From Arcicella rigui (GTDB lineage Bacteria > Bacteroidota > Bacteroidia > Cytophagales > Spirosomataceae), in contig NZ_JAYFUM010000017.1 in the NCBI RefSeq assembly GCF_034929435.1, forward strand, positions 62,001 through 126,000: 64,000 bases of DNA. The letters are read 5' to 3'. How positions within the stretch are numbered: position 1 is the stretch's first letter; every line of letters begins with the position of its first letter. Under the pieces are notes generated by a model. It was not told the origin of the DNA, searched no databases, and saw only the letters and a program-made list of their open reading frames with translations. Position numbers and translations under genes: made by a program. Shown here one piece after another: positions 28,016 through 36,050 of this stretch.

Positions 28016-28270
28016 GGGACTTTAAGATTTTTAGATGCAAGACGCAAGAGACAAGATATAAGACTTTAGTTTTTTTTGACTTTAAGAGTTTGGACTTGAT
28101 GACTTTAGGATTTTTAGATGCAAGATACAAGAAGCAAGAGGTAAGATTTTGTTTTTGAGATTTTAGGACTTGATGACTTTAGGATTTTTAGATACAAGAT
28201 ACAAGAAGCAAGAGATAAGACTTTTGTTTTTTAGACTTTAATGATTTTGGACTTGATGACTTTGGTTTTT
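28016..28270. repeat. Degenerate tandem repeat, unit about 75-83 bp
   Basis: Three imperfect units begin at about 28017, 28092 and 28166, and a fourth partial unit at 28249. Each contains GGACTT(GATGACT)TT, then GATTTTTAGATGCAAGATAC and CAAGAAGCAAGAG, then a T-rich stretch. Inside each unit the words CAAGA/GCAAGA recur at about 8-nt period. No frame is coding. It occupies most of the 479-nt asd to M20 spacer. A TATATTTG box follows at 28329-28336. Confidence 0.75.
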
Positions 28271-28428
28271 GGAGTTTATTCTATTTTGTTTTATGCCTTG
28301 TAGCGTGTAAGTTTGATAAACTAAAATTTATATTTGTCGGATTGTAAAAAATTGGATAAAATGCCATTTTCAAACCGTTGTAAAGTACCAACTTATCATT
28401 AATCACTCATCATTATACTACTTCATCC

Positions 28429-29961
28429 ATGAAACGATATTTTTTACTTATTTTATTGTTAGCCAATATTTTACCTGCTTTTTCTCAAAATGCTTTGTTG
28501 GAAAAAACTCGGGCTTATCGTAAAGTTAATGAACATCAACTCTTAGATGAATTCATGGCTTTGCTGTCTATTCCAAATGTGGTTTATGATACTGTTGGCA
28601 TTCAAAAAACGGCAAATTATATCGTAAAAATGATGGAGGAAAGAGGGATAAAAACGCAAAAGTTAGAAGCCAAAACCAAAGGCGTACCTCCTGTAATTTT
28701 TGGAGAAGTAATCAATCCGAATGCGACAAAAACCTTGGTGTTTTATGCCCATTACGACGGTCAGCCCGTAAACCCCAACCAATGGGCGGAGGGAATAAAA
28801 CCTTTTGAATCTGTTTTCTTAAACGCTTCTTTAGAAAAAGGAGGAAAGATTATTCCCAATCCAAAAGCTCCAGAAAGTATCAATCCTGAGTGGCGAATTT
28901 ATGGAAGAAGTTCTTCAGACGATAAAGCGGGCGTATTTACAATTTTGACTGCTTACCAAGCCATGAGCAAAATGGGGATAAAGCCCAATGTAAATTTAAA
29001 ATTCTTTTTTGAAGGCGAAGAAGAGGCAGGTTCAACACATTTAGAAGAAATTTTAGACAAACATAAAGACAAACTCAAAGCTGACCTTTGGATTATTTGC
29101 GATGGCCCCGTTCATCAATCTGGACGAAAACAAGTAGTATTTGGCGTTCGTGGCGATGTAAATATGGAAATAAAAGTATTTGCTTCGAAGCGTCCATTAC
29201 ATAGTGGACATTATGGAAACTGGGCACCGAATCCAGCAAACTTGTTAGTAAATCTATTGGCAAGTATGAAAGATGAGAAGGGAAATGTGCTGATTAAAGG
29301 TTTTTATGATGATGTTACGCCACTAACCGCTTTAGAAAAACAAGCTTTAGCCAATATTCCAGCACCAGACGAGCAAATGAAAAATGAATTAGGTTTTGTT
29401 CGTTCGGAAGGAAACGGAAAATCTTTGGCAGAACTCATCAGTTTGCCTTCGCTGAATATTAATGGTATTGCCAGTGCCAATGTGGGCAAAATGGTTGCGA
29501 ATATTATCCCAACTTCGGCTACGGCGGCTTTAGATTTACGATTGGTATTGGGCAACGACGCTCAAAGACAAGTACAAAAAGTAATTGAACACATCAAAGC
29601 ACAAGGCTATTATGTAACCACCAATGAAAGTATTACAGATGAAGAAAGACTGAAATACCCACTCATTGCTCGTGTTCAAGCCAAAGAAGGCTACAATGCC
29701 CAACGAACTAAAATGGATTTGCCAATTGCCCAATTAGTCATCAAAGCTGTGCAAAGTACTTCAAAAGAAGAGATTGTATTGATGCCAAGTTCGGGTGGAA
29801 GTTTGCCTTTGTACTTGTTTGATAAACATTTATCAACGCCTACGATTACCGTTCCAATTGCCAACCATGACAATAATCAACACGCTGAAAATGAAAATAT
29901 TAGAATACAAAATCTGTGGAGTGGACTCGAAACTTACGTAGCCTTGATGAGTATTCAATAA
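28429..29961 (+). CDS. M20 family metallo-dipeptidase, exported
   Basis: This 510-residue protein has a signal peptide (about 1-20, ending PAFSQ). The M20 fold shows metal ligands in YAHYDGQPVNP, RSSSDDKAGVF and FEGEEEAGST, an internal dimerisation domain (about 235-370), and a C-terminal IANHDNNQHAENENIR with the last metal His. It resembles the ArgE/DapE/CNDP dipeptidase branch and probably cleaves dipeptides in the periplasm. It is the third exported peptidase in the first half of the window, after M16 and M14. The -33 element of the next gene's promoter lies in its last codons. Confidence 0.92.
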   Translation: MKRYFLLILLLANILPAFSQNALLEKTRAYRKVNEHQLLDEFMALLSIPNVVYDTVGIQKTANYIVKMMEERGIKTQKLEAKTKGVPPVIFGEVINPNATKTLVFYAHYDGQPVNPNQWAEGIKPFESVFLNASLEKGGKIIPNPKAPESINPEWRIYGRSSSDDKAGVFTILTAYQAMSKMGIKPNVNLKFFFEGEEEAGSTHLEEILDKHKDKLKADLWIICDGPVHQSGRKQVVFGVRGDVNMEIKVFASKRPLHSGHYGNWAPNPANLLVNLLASMKDEKGNVLIKGFYDDVTPLTALEKQALANIPAPDEQMKNELGFVRSEGNGKSLAELISLPSLNINGIASANVGKMVANIIPTSATAALDLRLVLGNDAQRQVQKVIEHIKAQGYYVTTNESITDEERLKYPLIARVQAKEGYNAQRTKMDLPIAQLVIKAVQSTSKEEIVLMPSSGGSLPLYLFDKHLSTPTITVPIANHDNNQHAENENIRIQNLWSGLETYVALMSIQ

Positions 29962-29974
29962 ATGTTTATCTTTG
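29944..29974 (+). promoter_or_regulatory. Candidate promoter of yifB/comM
   Basis: TTG (29944-29946, inside the end of the M20 gene) and TATCTTTG (29967-29974) are 20 nt apart, a good Bacteroidota -33/-7 pair. The start codon is at 30022. Confidence 0.6.
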
Positions 29975-30021
29975 TTTAGCTGATTTTTTTTGAATCTACC
30001 ACCATAAACTTGTATCATTTT

Positions 30022-31560
30022 ATGCTTGCAAAAACCTTCGGTAGTGCTGTTCATGGGGTTGATGCCACCATTATCACCGTAGAAGTGAGCGAAGGGCAAG
30101 GACAACATTTTTTTATTGTTGGACTTCCCGACGGAGCTGTTAAAGAATCTACCCACCGAGTAGAATCCGCCATTAAACAAACGGGTTTTTTCTTTCCTCG
30201 TACCAAAGTAGTAGTGAATCTTGCTCCCGCAGATATTCGCAAGGAAGGCTCTGCCTACGATTTGCCCATTGCTTTAGGGATTATTCACGCTTCAAGTCAG
30301 GCGAATTTGAAGATGCTCGAAAATTACGTTATCATGGGTGAGTTGGCATTGGACGGAACTTTGCGACCCATCAAAGGCGTGCTTCCCATTGCGATTGAAG
30401 CCCGAAAAAAAGGACTAAAGGGCTTTATTCTTCCTACCGAAAATGCTTCGGAAGCTTCTATCGTCAATAATTTAGATATTATAGGCGTAAATACTTTAGA
30501 AGAAGCCGTCGATTTTTTGAAGGGAACATTACAAATTGAACCTTTGGTAACGGATACTCGTGATATTTTCTTTCATTCTCAAAATGATTATGAAGCTGAT
30601 TTTTCACATGTACAAGGACAAGAAAATATCAAAAGAGCTTTAGAAATTGCCGCTGCTGGCGGACATAATGCCATTATGATTGGGCCTCCCGGTGCAGGGA
30701 AAACCATGTTGGCAAAAAGAATTCCTTCGATACTTCCTCCTTTAACTTTACAAGAAGCACTCGAAACCACTAAAATCCATTCAGTAGCAGGAAAACTGGG
30801 AGCGAAAGCTACTTTAATTGCTACTCGTCCGTACCGTTCGCCACATCATACGATTTCGGATGCGGCTTTGGTAGGAGGAGGGGGAAATCCACAACCTGGA
30901 GAAATTTCCTTAGCCCACAATGGCGTTTTGTTTTTGGATGAATTACCCGAATTCAAGCGTTCGGCATTAGAAGTAATGCGTCAGCCTTTGGAAGAAAGAA
31001 AAGTATCTATTTCGAGAGCAAGATGGGCGGTAGAATTTCCATCAAGTTTTATGTTGATTGCTTCCATGAACCCTTGTCCTTGTGGCTATTACAATCATCC
31101 AGAAAAAGAGTGCGTTTGTGGCCCGGGTGTAGTGCAGAAGTATTTAAATAAAATTTCAGGGCCTTTGTTAGATAGAATCGACTTGCACGTAGAAGTAACG
31201 CCCGTAAAATTTGAACAATTGTCTTCTAATAGAAAATCAGAAAGTTCGGCAGAAATTCGGGAGAGGGTAATTAAAGCCCGAGAAATACAAACCGCTCGTT
31301 TTAAAGACCACCCAAACATTTACTCCAATGCCATGATGCCCTCGCAAATGGTAAAAGAAGTATGCGTAATCAGTACGGCAGGAATTGCTTTATTGAAAAG
31401 AGCGATGGAAAGACTTCAATTATCAGCAAGAGCTTATGATAGAATTTTGCGAGTAGCTCGCACGATTTCAGACTTAGCAGGCACAGAGGAGATTCGTACA
31501 GAACACCTCGCCGAAGCGATACAGTACAGAAGTTTAGACAGAGAAAATTGGGCAGGTTGA
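30022..31560 (+). CDS. comM: YifB/ComM family Mg-chelatase-like AAA+ ATPase
   Basis: This 512-residue cytoplasmic protein has an N-terminal Lon-like/ChlI-fold domain (MLAKTFGSAVHGVDA, VGLPDGAVKES). The AAA+ module has Walker A GPPGAGKT near residue 220, Walker B FLDELPEF, the cysteine-rich insertion CPCGYYNHPEKECVCGPG, and a C-terminal Mg-chelatase lid (ARAYDRILRVARTISDLAG). In transformable bacteria ComM is a helicase that extends integration of donor DNA, and homologues are near universal. The ATG at 30022 matches the conserved N-terminus. An upstream TTG would add four residues. The stop codon abuts a 21-bp inverted repeat. Confidence 0.92.
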   Translation: MLAKTFGSAVHGVDATIITVEVSEGQGQHFFIVGLPDGAVKESTHRVESAIKQTGFFFPRTKVVVNLAPADIRKEGSAYDLPIALGIIHASSQANLKMLENYVIMGELALDGTLRPIKGVLPIAIEARKKGLKGFILPTENASEASIVNNLDIIGVNTLEEAVDFLKGTLQIEPLVTDTRDIFFHSQNDYEADFSHVQGQENIKRALEIAAAGGHNAIMIGPPGAGKTMLAKRIPSILPPLTLQEALETTKIHSVAGKLGAKATLIATRPYRSPHHTISDAALVGGGGNPQPGEISLAHNGVLFLDELPEFKRSALEVMRQPLEERKVSISRARWAVEFPSSFMLIASMNPCPCGYYNHPEKECVCGPGVVQKYLNKISGPLLDRIDLHVEVTPVKFEQLSSNRKSESSAEIRERVIKAREIQTARFKDHPNIYSNAMMPSQMVKEVCVISTAGIALLKRAMERLQLSARAYDRILRVARTISDLAGTEEIRTEHLAEAIQYRSLDRENWAG

Positions 31561-31608
31561 TTTTAAGGCGTTGGAAGCTTTGTTCGGAAAGCTTCCAACG
31601 CCTTAAAA
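31561..31608. repeat. 21-bp perfect inverted repeat filling the whole gap between two stop codons
   Basis: The arms at 31561-31581 and 31588-31608 are perfect complements (core AAGGCGTTGGAAGCTTT) with a GTTCGG loop. The left arm starts one base after the comM stop, and the right arm ends one base before the fcl stop. There is no U-tract on either strand. It probably serves as a shared transcription end or is a REP-type element. Confidence 0.85.
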
Positions 31609-32550
31609 CTATAATCTTAAACTATCATGATGAACTAAGAAGTCTTGATAAGCCAAAGCAATTCCTTGTTCCAGCTCGATGGTGTGTTTCCAGCCTTTGG
31701 CATGGAGTTTTGAAACATCCATTAACTTTCTGGGTGTTCCGTCTGGTTTAGAAGTATCCCAAATTAATTCGCCTTCAAAACCAACTACTTTTTTCACCGT
31801 TTCGGCTAATTCTTTGATGGTTACGTCTGTACCAGTTCCTACGTTGATAAATTCTTCTTCGCTATAATTTTCCATCAAATAAGCACAAGCTTCTGCCAAG
31901 TCGTCGGCATGTAAAAACTCACGCATTGGCGAACCTGTTCCCCAAAGGGTAACAGAAGTACTTCCTGCTAATTTGGCTTCATGAAATTTACGAATCATCG
32001 CAGGCATTACGTGCGATTTTTCTAAATCATAATTATCATTTGGACCATAAAGATTGGTAGGCATTACAGAAATAAAATCACAGCCGTACTGGCGTCTGTA
32101 CGATTCACACATTTTAATACCTGCAATTTTCGCAATGGCATAAGGCTCGTTGGTTTGTTCCAATAAACCTGTTAGCAAGTACTCTTCTTTCAAAGGTTGA
32201 GGAGCTAATTTTGGATAAATACAAGAAGAACCCAAAAACATCAACTTCTTTACCTTATTCACAAAAGCACTGTGAATGACATTGTTTTGGATAGATAAAT
32301 TTTCGTACAAGAAATCAGCACGATAAGTATTATTGGCAATAATGCCTCCTACTTTAGCTGCTGCCAGAAATACATAGTCTGGTTTTTCTTGTTCAAAAAA
32401 ATCGGCTACTGCTTGTTGATTGCGTAAGTCGAGTTCCTTCGAGGTTTTTAGTACAAAATTGCTAAAACCTTTTTCTTGTAGTTTTCTAAGAATTGCCGAA
32501 CCCACCATTCCTCTGTGGCCAGCAATGTAAATTTTTGCGTTTTTTTCCAA
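31609..32550 (-). CDS. fcl: GDP-L-fucose synthase
   Basis: This 313-residue short-chain-dehydrogenase-family epimerase/reductase turns GDP-4-keto-6-deoxymannose into GDP-L-fucose with NADPH. It shows the Rossmann loop GHRGMVGSAI, the LGSSCIYP segment, the catalytic YAIAK (Tyr/Lys), and the C-terminal DGTPRKLMD common to Fcl/WcaG. The partner gmd (GDP-mannose dehydratase) is not in the window. A TACCTTTG box on the minus strand (32650-32643) may be the promoter, about 92 nt upstream. Confidence 0.94.
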   Translation of the reverse strand: MEKNAKIYIAGHRGMVGSAILRKLQEKGFSNFVLKTSKELDLRNQQAVADFFEQEKPDYVFLAAAKVGGIIANNTYRADFLYENLSIQNNVIHSAFVNKVKKLMFLGSSCIYPKLAPQPLKEEYLLTGLLEQTNEPYAIAKIAGIKMCESYRRQYGCDFISVMPTNLYGPNDNYDLEKSHVMPAMIRKFHEAKLAGSTSVTLWGTGSPMREFLHADDLAEACAYLMENYSEEEFINVGTGTDVTIKELAETVKKVVGFEGELIWDTSKPDGTPRKLMDVSKLHAKGWKHTIELEQGIALAYQDFLVHHDSLRL

Positions 32551-32743
32551 GATTAAAATATAGTATAGTTTACGCTGTTCGTGTGATAGAGTGAAAATCC
32601 TTATCTTTACTTATAAAAATAAATAAATCAAATTTTCGTTCACAAAGGTAATACTTTCAAGTGTATAACTGGAAAAACTCCACGTTTGAAACATCCTGAT
32701 TTACAATTCTTTTGATTCAATACTTATCTTTCATCCAATAGCA

Positions 32744-33736
32744 ATGAAGTCTTTTTTATTCATTTTTCTTTTTATGTTGGGGCTTTCTCTGAATGTCGTT
32801 TTTGCACAAAACGAGGATTTTAAGACGAACGCCAAACCGCAAACAGATACTTCTGCAAAGAAAAAAGGCGGAATTTTAGGCGGTTTAATACAGTCGGATT
32901 TATTAGATAATTTGAAAAATGCGAAAAAAAACATCAAAGAAAACCAAGATGAATTCAAACGACTGGGAACTGATGCGGGAGATTTGGCGGCTGATTTAGG
33001 ATTGAAAATTAATAAATCAAAAAAGAAAAATAAAGGCAAGAAAAAGCCCAAAGATGAATACGAGGGCATAAAGTTTGAATTGCGTATCGGGGAATATGGT
33101 TCGGGAACAAGGCTGACTTTTGAAGAAATTCACGTTTTGCGGAATCCAGACGAAGCCGAACCGAGTATTTATGCCAAAGAAATTTGGTGGTACGACCCTA
33201 AACTTAGGAAAATCACAAACGTACCTCGGAAAGATAAAGATTACGGAGAAGTTTGTCACGGGCCTTATAAAAAATATGTCAATGATGAACTGATAGAAGA
33301 AGGCTTTTTTTATGTGGGCGTAAAAGACGGACGTTGGGAAACCTACAACCAACAGTACATATTGCAAAGTAAGGAAAAATATAAAAAAGGTTTTTTAGCC
33401 GATGCAAGAATTAGTTATTACGATAAAGCCGAAACTAAAATAAAAGAAGTTATTCCTGTAAGATTCAATAAAGTAACGGGCGATTATCGCTCCTTTTACG
33501 AAGGCGGACAACTGAAAGAAGAAGGTAAATTTGATGATAGCGTAAAAGTAGGACGTTGGCGAGAGTATCATCAATTTGGTTCGATGGGGCGTTTGAAAAA
33601 AGAAACACTTTATGCCAAAGATAAATTTGATATTTTTGAACCTGTTGTTTTACAGGAAAGAGACGCACAAGGCAAGCTTATTTATGAAGCTCCCAAACAA
33701 GTAAAAAAGAAAAATGAAGAAATAGATGAAAATTAA
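32744..33736 (+). CDS. Exported MORN/YwqK-like repeat protein
   Basis: This 330-residue protein has a signal peptide (about 1-22, ending VVFAQ) and a strongly basic low-complexity patch at about 87-106 (NKSKKKNKGKKKPKDEY). It then has at least two MORN_2-type repeats, HGPYKKYVNDELIEEGFFY...GRWETY and GDYRSFYEGGQLKEEGKF...GRWREY. Such repeats occur in Bacteroidota exported proteins of unknown role, which annotation pipelines sometimes call YwqK-like antitoxin proteins. No toxin gene is adjacent, so I do not use that label. The tail is charged and ends NEEIDEN. Confidence 0.65.
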   Translation: MKSFLFIFLFMLGLSLNVVFAQNEDFKTNAKPQTDTSAKKKGGILGGLIQSDLLDNLKNAKKNIKENQDEFKRLGTDAGDLAADLGLKINKSKKKNKGKKKPKDEYEGIKFELRIGEYGSGTRLTFEEIHVLRNPDEAEPSIYAKEIWWYDPKLRKITNVPRKDKDYGEVCHGPYKKYVNDELIEEGFFYVGVKDGRWETYNQQYILQSKEKYKKGFLADARISYYDKAETKIKEVIPVRFNKVTGDYRSFYEGGQLKEEGKFDDSVKVGRWREYHQFGSMGRLKKETLYAKDKFDIFEPVVLQERDAQGKLIYEAPKQVKKKNEEIDEN

Positions 33737-33816
33737 AATACTATTAGGTAAACACATTTAAGCATGTCTTTTATTTATGTAAATAGCTGATTATTAAATG
33801 CCTAAAATACTAATAA

Positions 33817-33845
33817 CCAATCACTTTTTACTAATCACTACTTAA
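33817..33845. repeat. 29-nt dispersed repeat copy before the second MFS gene
   Basis: The block CCAATCACTTTTTACTAATC followed by ACTACTTAA recurs at 63145-63173 with one mismatch. Both copies precede plus-strand genes and are preceded by a GATTATTA word. Confidence 0.7.
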
Positions 33846-33854
33846 CCACTTACT

Positions 33855-35084
33855 ATGAAAAAACGTCATCAAGTACTATTGGTACTTGCTATTCTTTCGA
33901 TAATTACCTTTCTTGACCGAATCGCCTTTTCCACCGCAGGCGAACGGATTACGAAAGAATTAGACTTATCAGCCGTTCAATGGGGTTGGATTTTGGGTTC
34001 ATTCACTTTAGCTTACGCTCTTTTTGAAATACCGACGGGCTTGCTTGGCGATAAAATGGGAGCAAAGTCGGTGCTGATTAGAGTAGTACTTTGGTGGTCA
34101 TTTTTTACCATTCTTACAGGTTTTGCTACGGGTTTTGTATCCTTATTGGTCATTCGTTTTTTATTTGGTATCGGCGAAGCAGGAGCGTATCCCAACATGG
34201 CAATTACCGTTGCCAAGTGGTTTCCTGCCAACGAACGTGGACAAGCTCAAGCCATTATTTGGGGGGCATCACGCATTGGAGCGGGACTTACGCCCTTTTT
34301 AGTAATACCCATTCAGCAAAAATTTGGTTGGCAAGCTTCTTTCTACGTGTTGGGTGGAGTAGGAGTGATTTGGGTGATTTTCTGGCAACTTTGGCATAAA
34401 GAAGACCCAACTGAAGCAAAAGATATTGCCGAAAATGAACTTGCCGATATTTTAAAAAATAGGCAATTGAGCAGTCATTCGGGAGATATTTCTATTTTTA
34501 AATTATTGAATAATAAAAACTTATGGTATCTCATGGCAATGTATGCCTGTTATGCCACAGGAGTATATTTTTTCCAAAGTTGGCTACCCAAATACTTGCA
34601 ACAAGGCCGAGGAATAAGTGAAGACCAATTGAAATACATTAGTGCAGCTCCGTTTTTATTAGCCACCATCGGCTGTTTTTTAGGCGGTTTTTTGAGTGAT
34701 ATTTTAGTGAAAAAATATGGCAAGAAATGGGGAAGAAGAATTGTCCCGATAGTAGGTTTAGGAGTATCAGGCGTATTTTTGATTGTATCGGCACTTACTG
34801 TCAACAATACCGTAGCCATCATTTTACTATCAGTAGGAATGGCATTTATGGACGTTACTGCACCCGTAGCTTGGGCGGTTTCAATGGATATTGGTGGTAC
34901 AAGAAGCGGCTCAATTTCAGGAGCGATGAATTCGGCAGGTTTATTGGCGGCTTATTGCAGTACTGTAAGTTTCGGTTATTTAGCCACCAACTTTGGCTAT
35001 AATTTTCCAGTACTTCTTTTAGGAATCGTCGTCATTATCGGAGCATTCCTTTGGCTAAAAATTAACGCAGAAGAGCAGGTGTAG
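33855..35084 (+). CDS. MFS transporter, anion:cation symporter (ACS) type
   Basis: This 409-residue, 12-helix protein resembles the hexuronate/glucarate/phthalate group. It has the early FLDRIAFSTAGERI segment in helix 1, GLLGDKMGAKSVL after helix 2, and RFLFGIGEAGAYPNMA in helix 4, which is characteristic of ACS members. A hydrophilic central loop is at about residues 180-210. The substrate is probably an organic anion, but no catabolic genes are adjacent to confirm this. A hairpin terminator lies 35 nt after the stop. Confidence 0.88.
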   Translation: MKKRHQVLLVLAILSIITFLDRIAFSTAGERITKELDLSAVQWGWILGSFTLAYALFEIPTGLLGDKMGAKSVLIRVVLWWSFFTILTGFATGFVSLLVIRFLFGIGEAGAYPNMAITVAKWFPANERGQAQAIIWGASRIGAGLTPFLVIPIQQKFGWQASFYVLGGVGVIWVIFWQLWHKEDPTEAKDIAENELADILKNRQLSSHSGDISIFKLLNNKNLWYLMAMYACYATGVYFFQSWLPKYLQQGRGISEDQLKYISAAPFLLATIGCFLGGFLSDILVKKYGKKWGRRIVPIVGLGVSGVFLIVSALTVNNTVAIILLSVGMAFMDVTAPVAWAVSMDIGGTRSGSISGAMNSAGLLAAYCSTVSFGYLATNFGYNFPVLLLGIVVIIGAFLWLKINAEEQV

Positions 35085-35118
35085 GAATGAAAGTACCTCT
35101 CATATTATTGATAAATAA

Positions 35119-35154
35119 GCAAGATGGCTGTCTGTTTTTGGGCAGCCATTTTGC
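35119..35154 (+). terminator. Terminator-like hairpin after the ACS transporter
   Basis: GCAAGATGGCTG (35119-35130) pairs with CAGCCATTTTGC (35143-35154), including one G-U pair. The loop is 12 nt and the following T-run is weak. Confidence 0.6.
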
Positions 35155-35228
35155 TTGTTCTACTATAAATGTTTTTACAGTTGTGAAATAGTTATGGGAA
35201 TTAAGAAATAAAATACTTTATAAACAAA

Positions 35229-35942
35229 ATGAAAATTATTACTTGGAACTGTAATGGAGCTTTTAGAAAAAAGTTTGAAAGTCTTTTAGATTTCGACGCT
35301 GATTTGATTATTGTTCAAGAATGTGAAAATCCTGCCGAAACCAAAGATAAAAAATACGTAGATTGGGCTGTAAACTATTTATGGGTTGGGGATACTAAGA
35401 GTAAAGGCATTGGTGTATTTGCAAAGCAAAATATTGATTTACAGCGACTAAATTGGTCAGATATTTATAGCGGACACAAAGTCAAATACTTCCTTCCTTG
35501 TTCTGTAAATAAACAATTTGAATTACTTGCAGTTTGGACACATCAAAATAATTCACCAAACTTTGGTTATATCGGACAGTTCTGGAAATATTTACAGATA
35601 AATAAACGCCATCTAACCAATACTATCATCGCTGGAGATTTTAATAGTAATACTATTTGGGATGAATGGGACAGATGGTGGAATCATTCAGATGTAGTAA
35701 AGGAGTTAAAAGCAGTCAATATTGAGAGCCTTTATCATACTTTTACTAAAGAAGAACAAGGTAAAGAATCCCAACCTACTTTTTTCTTACATCGCAATAC
35801 GCTAAAGCCATATCACATAGATTATTGCTTTGCTTCCATGCAATTTGTTGATAAACTTAATAATGTTACCATAGAACCTTTTGAAAAATGGAAGCATTTA
35901 AGCGACCATTCACCGATGATAATTGTGTTTAGCGATAAGTAA
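35229..35942 (+). CDS. Endonuclease/exonuclease/phosphatase (EEP) family protein
   Basis: This 237-residue protein has no signal peptide. The EEP catalytic signatures are in order: TWNCNGAFRKK (Asn ligand), IIVQECENP (metal Glu), AGDFNSNTIWD (GDFN motif) and HLSDHSPMIIVF (SDH motif). Substrate could be DNA, RNA or a phosphodiester small molecule. It resembles exonuclease III-like stand-alone nucleases. It stands alone just outside the subtilase/ATPase pair on the opposite strand, so a link to that module is possible but unsupported. Confidence 0.85.
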   Translation: MKIITWNCNGAFRKKFESLLDFDADLIIVQECENPAETKDKKYVDWAVNYLWVGDTKSKGIGVFAKQNIDLQRLNWSDIYSGHKVKYFLPCSVNKQFELLAVWTHQNNSPNFGYIGQFWKYLQINKRHLTNTIIAGDFNSNTIWDEWDRWWNHSDVVKELKAVNIESLYHTFTKEEQGKESQPTFFLHRNTLKPYHIDYCFASMQFVDKLNNVTIEPFEKWKHLSDHSPMIIVFSDK

Positions 35943-36050
35943 AATAGGCTCTTTAAAAATATTAATGCTCAGAGGAAAATTAAAAATGGATTGAGGAAGA
36001 TATAGACACCTTCCCTTTAGTTGTACTGAATTCTCTGTATTTTTCGCTTA

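Noticed and set aside
28016..28270. Possible CRISPR array
   Set aside because: The repeats are long, degenerate and contiguous with no unique spacers of even length, and no cas genes are present.
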